NCBI RefSeq assembly: GCF_001509485.1
Contig: NZ_LLZI01000280.1
Location: forward strand, 1-27,284
DNA length: 27,284 bases
Source of the DNA: Streptomyces sp. NRRL F-4489
GTDB taxonomy: Bacteria; Actinomycetota; Actinomycetes; Streptomycetales; Streptomycetaceae
Direction of reading: 5' to 3'
Numbering within the stretch: the first letter of the stretch is position 1; every line of letters starts with the position of its first letter. The translations under genes and the position numbers were made by a program. The notes under the pieces were generated by a model. The model was not told the DNA's origin. It was given only the letters and a program-made list of their open reading frames with translations, and did no database searches. Shown piece after piece: positions 18,924 through 24,809 of the stretch.

Positions 18924-19217
18924 CGCGGCCTCCGGGCGGGGCGGCGGCGCGCCGTGGGGTTGTGGGGCATGGGCCCGATGCTAATCGGCGGCGGGCCGAC
19001 CGCCGCCTCCGGCCCCGCCCCGGCAGCGCGCCGTGGTGTTGGCCACACCCGCCCCGTATCCGTCCGCCACCGGGCCGGGCCGCCGCCCGCCCCGCCCGCC
19101 CCCGGACGACGGCATCCGCCCAGGCCACGGGCGGCCCGCCCGGGACCGTCCGGACCGTCCGGACCGTCCGGCGGCCGATCCACGGACCGAACGGCACTGT
19201 CCGGTATCCGGACAGGC
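18924..19217. other. Divergent intergenic region before the met leader
   Basis: No convincing gene. On the minus strand TAGCAT (18978-18983) could be a -10 for the membrane-protein pair, but no good -35 goes with it. A GC-rich inverted repeat (GGCGG...CCGCC) is near 18987-19010. A 9-bp tandem repeat follows at 19143-19169, then the met leader promoter. Confidence 0.5.
19143..19169 (+). repeat. Three tandem copies of GGACCGTCC
   Basis: Identical 9-bp units at 19143-19151, 19152-19160 and 19161-19169, each ending in GTCC and starting in GGAC, about 50-75 bases before the met leader -35. Could be a regulator-binding array or slippage product. Confidence 0.85.
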
Positions 19218-19248
19218 TTGAACCGGCCATACCGCTGTCTGGTTTACT
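19218..19248 (+). promoter_or_regulatory. Promoter of the met leader and metNIQ
   Basis: TTGAAC (19218-19223) and TTTACT (19243-19248), 19 bases apart. The TTTACT is seven bases before the leader peptide ATG, the distance expected when transcription begins at the ATG itself (leaderless). The spacing is long, so confidence is moderate. Confidence 0.5.
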
Positions 19249-19255
19249 GACCGCC

Positions 19256-19342
19256 ATGACCACGACGAGCCGCCGCACCCCCGCGACCGAGGCGTTCCGC
19301 ACGCCCGGTGCTCGTTGCCTGTGTCGAATGTGTGACAGCTGA
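19256..19342 (+). CDS. Cysteine-rich leader peptide of the metNIQ operon
   Basis: A 28-residue ORF starting at an ATG right behind the -10 and ending CLCRMCDS: three cysteines and a methionine within the last eight residues. Two of the three Cys codons are TGT and one Arg is CGA, both unusual here where codons end in G or C. No SD precedes it, consistent with a leaderless start. It matches the general pattern of actinobacterial leader peptides, often annotated only as putative leader peptide, in which ribosome stalling on Cys codons controls sulfur genes. The 241 bases between it and metN would be the controlled leader. Function here is inferred from position and composition. Confidence 0.72.
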   Translation: MTTTSRRTPATEAFRTPGARCLCRMCDS

Positions 19343-19535
19343 GGGCCCCCGCCTACGCCTCGCGCCCCGAAGCGAGATGCGAACTTCCCCGCGCTCCCAC
19401 CGAGCAGGGAGGGACACCGAGCCGCCTGCCGCCCCCCGGCCGCCACGGCCGCCCCGCGTCACCGGAAACAGGAGCCGGGCCCCGCGCCCACCGCCGCTCC
19501 GCGTTCCCCTCTGCCGCACTCGCACAGAATGCCCC

Positions 19536-19562
19536 GTGCCCGGCGGGCCAGCCGCCGAGCAC
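19536..19562 (+). promoter_or_regulatory. Long hairpin just before metN
   Basis: GTGC-C-CGGCGG pairs with CCGCCG-A-GCAC, ten pairs with one C-A mismatch and a five-base loop. It ends 21 bases before the preferred metN start and seven before the upstream alternative GTG. Positioned to act as an attenuator or to mask ribosome access; no T-run follows. Confidence 0.55.
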
Positions 19563-19583
19563 TCGACAGTGACGGAATTCCCA

Positions 19584-20642
19584 GTGATCACCACAACGGG
19601 CCTGACCAAGGTCTACCGTTCGGGAGGCCGCGAGGTCACCGCCCTGGACGGCGTCGATCTGCACGTCCGCGAGGGCGAGGTGTACGGCGTCATCGGCCAG
19701 AGCGGCGCCGGCAAGTCCACCCTCATCCGCTGCCTCAACCTCCTGGAGCGCCCCACCTCCGGCACGGTCACCGTCGCCGGCCAGGACCTCACCGCGCTCG
19801 GCGGGCGCGGCCACCGCGCCAACGCCGCGCTGCGCGCCGCCCGCAGCCACATCGGCATGGTCTTCCAGCACTTCAACCTGCTGTCCTCGCGCACCGTCCA
19901 GGACAACGTCGAACTCCCGCTGGAGATCCTCAGGACCGGCCGCCGCGAACGCGCCCGCAAGGCCCTCGAACTCCTCGACCTGGTCGGCCTCGCGGACAAG
20001 GCCCAGGCGTACCCCGCCCAGCTCTCCGGCGGCCAGAAGCAGCGCGTCGGCATCGCCCGCGCCCTGGCCGGCGACCCCAAGGTGCTGCTCTCCGACGAGG
20101 CCACCAGCGCCCTCGACCCGGAGACCACCCGCTCCATCCTGACGCTGCTGCGCGACCTCAACCAGCAGCTGGGCCTCACCGTCGTCCTCATCACGCACGA
20201 GATGGACGTCGTCAAGACCATCTGCGACTCCGCGGCCCTGATGAAGGGCGGCCGGGTGGTCGAGAAGGGCACCGTCGCCGAACTCCTCGCCACCCCCGGC
20301 TCCGAACTCGCCCGCGAGCTCTTCCCCGTGGGCGGCGCGCCCTCCGCCGAGGACCGCACCGTCGTCGATGTCACCTTCCACGGCGCGGCCGCCACCCGCC
20401 CGGTGATCTCCGAGCTGGCCCGCACCTACAACGTCGACGTCTCGATCCTCGGCGCCGCCATGGACACCGTCGCCGGCAAGCAGGTCGGCCGGATGCGCAT
20501 CGAACTGCCGGGCCGCTTCGAGGACAACGTCGTACCCATCGGCTTCCTGCGCGAGCAGGGCCTCCAGGTCGAGCTCGCGGACGGCACCGGCGCCGACGCC
20601 GCGGCCTTGCCCGCCCCGCTCCGGAAGGAAGGTGCCCAGTGA
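19584..20642 (+). CDS. metN: Methionine ABC transporter ATP-binding protein
   Basis: The ATPase of the MetNIQ importer for methionine. Of 352 residues the first 240 are the nucleotide-binding domain: Walker A GQSGAGKST (38-46), Q-loop QHFNLLSSRTV, signature LSGGQKQR, Walker B VLLSDEATSALD and switch histidine in THEMDVVK. The last 90 residues (VVDVTFHGAAATRPVISELARTYNVDVSILGAAMD) are the NIL domain, which binds methionine and inhibits transport in E. coli MetN. The GTG at 19584 is preferred because its product starts like E. coli MetN; GTG at 19569 would add five residues (VTEFP). Neither has a strong SD, fitting leader control. Its TGA overlaps metI. Confidence 0.93.
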   Translation: MITTTGLTKVYRSGGREVTALDGVDLHVREGEVYGVIGQSGAGKSTLIRCLNLLERPTSGTVTVAGQDLTALGGRGHRANAALRAARSHIGMVFQHFNLLSSRTVQDNVELPLEILRTGRRERARKALELLDLVGLADKAQAYPAQLSGGQKQRVGIARALAGDPKVLLSDEATSALDPETTRSILTLLRDLNQQLGLTVVLITHEMDVVKTICDSAALMKGGRVVEKGTVAELLATPGSELARELFPVGGAPSAEDRTVVDVTFHGAAATRPVISELARTYNVDVSILGAAMDTVAGKQVGRMRIELPGRFEDNVVPIGFLREQGLQVELADGTGADAAALPAPLRKEGAQ

Positions 20643-21373
20643 GCTGGCACGACATGCGGCCGCTGCTGATCGACAACACCCTGGACACCCTGTTCATGGT
20701 GTGGTGGTCGACGTTCTACGCGGTGCTGGCCGGTATCCCCGTCGGCGTCCTGCTGCACCTGACCGACCGCGGCGCCATGCTCCAGAACGCCCCGGTGAAC
20801 AAGGTCCTCGGCGCGATCGCCAACATCGGGCGGTCCTTCCCGTTCCTGATCCTGATCGTGGTGCTGATCCCGTTCACCAAGCTGCTGGTCGGCGTCTCCA
20901 TCGGCCCGACCGGCGCCGTGGTCCCGCTCACCATCGCCGCCATCCCGTTCTTCGCCCGCCTGGTGGAGGCCGCGCTGCGCGAGGTCGACCACGGGCTGGT
21001 CGAGGCCGCCCAGGCGATGGGCGGCGGCACCTGGACGGTCATCTTCAAGGTCCTGCTCCCGCAGGCCCTGCCCGCGCTGGTGGCGGCCGTCACCACCACC
21101 GTCATCACCCTGATCGGCTACTCGGCGATCGCCGGCGCGGTCGGCGGCGGCGGCCTGGGCAACCTCGCCTACACCTACGGCTACCAGCAGTACGAGACCC
21201 GGCTGATGATCGTCACCGTCGTCGAGCTGATCATCCTCGTCACCGCCGTGCAGCTGCTGGGCGATCTCATCGTCCGCCGGCTGGCCGCCCGCGGCGCCCG
21301 TTCCACCTCCCTGCGGACCGGCCTGCGCCGGGCCCGCACCGAGGAGCCGGCCCCGGTCACCGAGGCCGCCTGA
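20639..21373 (+). CDS. metI: Methionine ABC transporter permease
   Basis: The 244-residue membrane part of MetNIQ. Five TM segments at about 16-38, 55-82, 87-105, 138-165 and 183-205. The coupling helix motif is EAAQAMGGGTWTVIFKVLLPQALP, followed by the conserved GYSAIAGAVGGGGLGNLAY. The C-terminal tail (RRLAARGARSTSLRTGLRRAR) is longer and more basic than usual for the family. GTG at 20639 overlaps the metN stop, preceded by a purine-rich GGAAGGAAGG. Confidence 0.94.
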   Translation: MSWHDMRPLLIDNTLDTLFMVWWSTFYAVLAGIPVGVLLHLTDRGAMLQNAPVNKVLGAIANIGRSFPFLILIVVLIPFTKLLVGVSIGPTGAVVPLTIAAIPFFARLVEAALREVDHGLVEAAQAMGGGTWTVIFKVLLPQALPALVAAVTTTVITLIGYSAIAGAVGGGGLGNLAYTYGYQQYETRLMIVTVVELIILVTAVQLLGDLIVRRLAARGARSTSLRTGLRRARTEEPAPVTEAA

Positions 21374-21463
21374 CCACCGCACCACCGCAACCCGCAGGCC
21401 CGGACCCTTTGCCGGGCGCAGCCCACACGGCACAGCCGTGTGCACCAGAAAGAGGCACTCTTC

Positions 21464-22321
21464 GTGCGTAACACCTTCAAGATCACCGCGGCCCTCGCCG
21501 CCGCCTCCGCGGTCGCCCTCGGCGCCACCGCCTGCAGCGCGCCCTCCGACGCCACCGCCAGCGGCGACAAGAGCGACAAGGACGCCCCCCTCGTCATCGC
21601 CGCCAGCCCCACCCCGCACGCCACGATCCTGGACTACGTCAAGGACAAGCTGGCGCCCAAGGTCGGCCTGAAGCTCGTGGTCAAGACGTTCAACGACTAC
21701 AAGCTGCCCAACCAGGTCACCGACGACGGCCAGGTCGACGCCAACTTCTTCCAGCACAAGCCGTTCCTCGACACGTACAACAAGGAGAACGGCACCCACA
21801 TCGTGCCGGTCGTCAACGTCGAGATAGAGCCGCTGGGCGTCTATTCCAAGAAGATCCACCAGCTCTCCGAGCTCAAGCCCGGCAACACCGTCTCGGTCCC
21901 CAACGACCCGTCCAACGAGGGCCGCGCGCTCAAGCTCCTCGCCGACCACGGCGTCATCACCCTCAAGCCCGGCGTCGGCGCAGGCGCCAAGCTGACCGAC
22001 GTCGCGGACAACAAGGGCATCAAGATCGTCGAGCTGGAGGCCGCGCAGACCGCGCCGCACCTCGACGACGTCGCCGCCGCCGTCATCAACGGCAACTTCG
22101 CCGTCGGCGCCCACCTCAAGCCGTCCACCGACGCGATCGCGCTGGAGGAGGCGAAGGGCAACCCCTACGCCAACTTCCTCGCCGTCAAGCAGGGCCACGA
22201 GAACGACCCGCGGGTCCAGAAGCTCGCCAAGCTCCTCAACTCCCCCGAGGTCAAGAAGTTCATCGAGGACAAGTACAAGGACGGCTCGGTCATCCCGGCC
22301 TTCGGCCCCGTCAAGGGCTGA
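21464..22321 (+). CDS. metQ: Methionine ABC transporter substrate-binding lipoprotein
   Basis: A 285-residue NlpA/MetQ-type lipoprotein that captures methionine outside the cell. The signal has KIT at the N-region, a hydrophobic run, and lipobox ATAC with lipidated C24 (Ala at -3 is a less common residue). The mature part holds VIAASPTPHATILDYVKDKLA, VDANFFQHKPFLDTYN, SVPNDPSNEGRALKLL and AVINGNFAVGAHLKPSTDAI, all family signatures. GTG at 21464 follows AGAGG by nine bases; an in-frame ATG at 21440 would add eight residues. Starts 90 bases after metI and uses more AAG lysine codons than its neighbours. Terminator follows. Confidence 0.93.
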   Translation: MRNTFKITAALAAASAVALGATACSAPSDATASGDKSDKDAPLVIAASPTPHATILDYVKDKLAPKVGLKLVVKTFNDYKLPNQVTDDGQVDANFFQHKPFLDTYNKENGTHIVPVVNVEIEPLGVYSKKIHQLSELKPGNTVSVPNDPSNEGRALKLLADHGVITLKPGVGAGAKLTDVADNKGIKIVELEAAQTAPHLDDVAAAVINGNFAVGAHLKPSTDAIALEEAKGNPYANFLAVKQGHENDPRVQKLAKLLNSPEVKKFIEDKYKDGSVIPAFGPVKG

Positions 22322-22339
22322 GCAGCAGCCGCTCCCGCC

Positions 22340-22384
22340 CGAGCCCGCGCGCCCGCCCCTTCCGGGGGTGGCCGCGCGGGCTCG
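22340..22384 (+). terminator. Terminator of metNIQ
   Basis: CGAGCCCGCGCG (22340-22351) and CGCGCGGGCTCG (22373-22384) pair perfectly; the inside CCCC-TTCC-GGGG extends the fold. It lies 18 bases after the metQ stop. Confidence 0.85.
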
Positions 22385-22530
22385 CGCCGCCCGGCCCCGG
22401 GCGCGTGGCACGCCCGCGGGCCGATGCTGCATGCTGGTGCATTCAAGACGGTCAGGACGGCCCCGGCCGCACGGCGCACACGGCCCGTGCCGCCCCGGAG
22501 CACCCCAGTCAACGGCGTTGGAGCATCGGC

Positions 22531-23166
22531 ATGACATCCACCTTTCCGGACATCTCCCTCAGCACGGACCGGTTGGTGCTGCGCGCGCTCGACGAGGACG
22601 ACCTCCCCGCCCTGACCGCGATGATGAACGACGAACTCGTCGCCGCCTGGACCGCGGTGCCCCAGCCCTTCACCGAGGACGCCGCCCGCAACTGGATCAC
22701 CCGCCACGCGCCCACCGAGCGCCTCGCCGGACGCGGCCTCGACCTCGCGGTCACCGAGTTCCTCACCCAGCGCCTGGTCGGCATCGTCCAGCTCGGCAAC
22801 ACCAACTGGCGGGTCCGCTCCACCGAGCTGTCCTACATCGTCGCCTCCTGGGCCCGCGGCGAGGGCTACGCCTCCGAGGCGGCCCTGGCCACCGCCCGCT
22901 GGCTCTTCCAGGACCAGAAGTTCGAGCGCCTGGAACTGCGCACCGCCGCCGGCAACACCGCCTCCCAGCAGGTCGCCCAGAAGATCGGCTGCATCAGCGA
23001 GGGCGTGCTCCGCAGCGCCTGCATAGCCCGGACCCGCGCGGACGACGGCACCTGGACCGACCTCCGCACGGACCAGATCGTCTGGAGCCTGCTCCCCGAA
23101 GACCTCGACGGGCTCCCCGGCCGGATGGCCGACGCCAACGGCTTCGCCTACCCCGAGTGGAACTGA
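22531..23166 (+). CDS. GNAT acetyltransferase, RimJ/RimL type
   Basis: A 211-residue acetyltransferase resembling enzymes that acetylate ribosomal protein N-termini. Motifs: LSTDRLVLRALDEDDLPAL at the N-terminus, LVGIVQLGN, the acetyl-CoA loop SWARGEGYASEA, and FERLELRTAAGNTASQQVAQKIGC with the usual ARxxNxxS-like pattern. The extra C-terminal 30 residues (LLPEDLDGLPGRMADANGF) include the WSLLPED closing strand seen in related proteins. ATG at 22531 has GGAG seven bases upstream; the longer open frame from 22405 lacks support. Upstream (22426-22446) is a GCTGCAT/GGTGCAT near-repeat of unknown role. Substrate not known. Confidence 0.88.
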   Translation: MTSTFPDISLSTDRLVLRALDEDDLPALTAMMNDELVAAWTAVPQPFTEDAARNWITRHAPTERLAGRGLDLAVTEFLTQRLVGIVQLGNTNWRVRSTELSYIVASWARGEGYASEAALATARWLFQDQKFERLELRTAAGNTASQQVAQKIGCISEGVLRSACIARTRADDGTWTDLRTDQIVWSLLPEDLDGLPGRMADANGFAYPEWN

Positions 23167-23341
23167 CCCCGCACCACCTGCGCCCTCCCGCCCCCGGGGT
23201 ACCCTCGCCCTGCCGGCCCCCCGCCGGGCCCCTCCCGGCCGGCGCGCACCGGCACCCCGCAGCCCGCACCGGCCGGCGGCCCCGCCCCCGGCCGCCCGTC
23301 CGCGCGACGCGCAACCCACCAGCCCCAGGAGACTGACGAGC

Positions 23342-24571
23342 ATGGCCGACCGGGTCACGGTGATCGGATGGGACGGCTCTCCGCTGACCGCCGCCGCCCG
23401 CTCCGCCCTCGGCGCCGCGACCCTCGTCGCCGGCGCCGCCCACCACCTCGCCCTCCCCGAGGTCCCGCCGGCCGCCGAACGCATCCGGCTCGGCAGCGTC
23501 ACCCTGGCCGCCCGCCGCATCGCCCGGCACCGCGGCACCGCCGTCGTCCTCGCCGACGGCGACCCCGGCTTCTTCGGCGTGGTCCGCACCCTGCGCGCCC
23601 CCGAATACGGCCTGGAGGTCGAGGTGGTCCCGGCCGTCTCCTCCGTCGCCGCCGCCTTCGCCCGGGCCGGCATGCCCTGGGACGACGCCCAGGTCGTCGT
23701 CGCCCACAGCCGCGATCTGCGCCGCGCGGTCAACGTCTGCCGCGCCCACCCCAAGGTCGCCGTCCTCACCTCGCCCGGCGCCGGCCCCGCCGAACTCGCC
23801 CTCCTCCTGGACGGCGTGCACCGCACCTTCGTCATCTGCGAGGACCTGGGCACCGCACGGGAACGGGTGACCGTCCTCACCTCCGACAAGGTCGCCGACC
23901 ACGTCTGGCGCGACCCCAACGTCGTCATCGTGGTGGGCGGTTCGCCGTCCGGCGCCGCCGCCCAGGGCACCGGCTGGCTCGCCGGGGCCCCCGGCACCGC
24001 CGACGGACGGCCGGCCGGCCCGCGCGGCTGGGGACTTCCGGCCCGGGCCTACGGCGGCGCGCTCGGCGAGGGCGAGGCCGTCCAGCTGCGCACCGCCCAA
24101 CTCGCCCGCCTCGGCCCCCGGGTGGGCGACCTGGTCTGGGACATCGGCTCCGGCAGCGGCGCGGCCGCGGTGGAGACCGCGCGGTTCGGCGCCGCGGTCA
24201 TCGCGGTCGACGCCGACCCGGACGCCTGCGCCCGCGCCGACGCCCTCGCCCGCCGGCACGGCGTCCAGCTCCAGACCGTGCACGGCCGCGCCCCGCAGAT
24301 CCTGGAGGACCTCCCGGAACCGGACGTGGTGCGCATCGGCGCCGGGGGAGCGGCGGTGGTCACCGCCTGCGCGGCCCGCCGCCCCGAACGGATCGTCACC
24401 CACGCCGCCACCCGCGACGAGGCCGAGGCGCTCGGCCGGGCGCTGGCCGACGGCGGCTACGACGTCGAGTGCGCCCTCCTCCAGTCCGTCGAACTGGACA
24501 CCACCGCCTGGGTCGAACGGGAACGGTCCGTCGTCTTTTTGCTGAGCGGCTATCGCGTTCCTCACCCGTGA
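23342..24571 (+). CDS. cobL: Precorrin-6Y C5,15-methyltransferase (decarboxylating), CbiE-CbiT fusion
   Basis: A cobalamin (vitamin B12) synthesis enzyme that methylates C5 and C15 of the corrin ring and decarboxylates the C12 acetate. The N-terminal half (1-200) is the CbiE tetrapyrrole methylase with ADGDPGFFG at 71-79 and VSSVAAAFARAG. The C-terminal half is CbiT, a SAM Rossmann domain: VWDIGSGSGAAAVE (G269-S-G-S-G273) and VIAVDADPDAC. Length 409 is usual for the fused form. ATG at 23342 follows AGGAG by ten bases. The 175-base gap before it is extremely C-rich with no readable signal. No other certain cob gene is in the window. Confidence 0.93.
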   Translation: MADRVTVIGWDGSPLTAAARSALGAATLVAGAAHHLALPEVPPAAERIRLGSVTLAARRIARHRGTAVVLADGDPGFFGVVRTLRAPEYGLEVEVVPAVSSVAAAFARAGMPWDDAQVVVAHSRDLRRAVNVCRAHPKVAVLTSPGAGPAELALLLDGVHRTFVICEDLGTARERVTVLTSDKVADHVWRDPNVVIVVGGSPSGAAAQGTGWLAGAPGTADGRPAGPRGWGLPARAYGGALGEGEAVQLRTAQLARLGPRVGDLVWDIGSGSGAAAVETARFGAAVIAVDADPDACARADALARRHGVQLQTVHGRAPQILEDLPEPDVVRIGAGGAAVVTACAARRPERIVTHAATRDEAEALGRALADGGYDVECALLQSVELDTTAWVERERSVVFLLSGYRVPHP

Positions 24572-24594
24572 CGGGGAAGGCCACCCGCGCGAGG

Positions 24595-24600
24595 TAGGCT
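24595..24600 (+). promoter_or_regulatory. Possible -10 element before the Ala/Pro/Gln-rich gene
   Basis: TAGGCT, the typical Streptomyces -10, lies 24 bases after the cobL stop; the matching -35 is poor (GTGACG at 24569-24574, spacing 20). The leader to 24809 is about 200 bases and less GC-rich. No cobalamin riboswitch B12 box was seen in it. AAGGAG at 24778-24783 is a strong SD facing a mini-ORF. Confidence 0.4.
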
Positions 24601-24809
24601 GGCGGATCGTTGCGCCGCCGTTCCGCGTTCGGCTTCGTACGCCAATATCCGGAAAATGCCGTGGTTTTGGACGAAACTGAAGCACTTGAGGGCGGACGTG
24701 CCGGGAAGCGTGCTCGCTCGTTCTCGCTATCGGGGCGTCGGCGCGCATCCCGGTCGGGCGCGTCGCACGAGCGGTTGGAAGGAGCACTAGCAGTGGGCGA
24801 GGGGTACGC

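Noticed and set aside
19343..19583. A SAM or other riboswitch in the metN leader
   Set aside because: I looked for SAM-I and SAM-IV style conserved cores and found none; the Cys-rich peptide plus hairpin explains the leader better. A covariance-model search would settle it.
24601..24809. A cobalamin riboswitch before the long gene, or before cobL
   Set aside because: No B12-box-like GCCACTG core or expected helices were seen in either leader.
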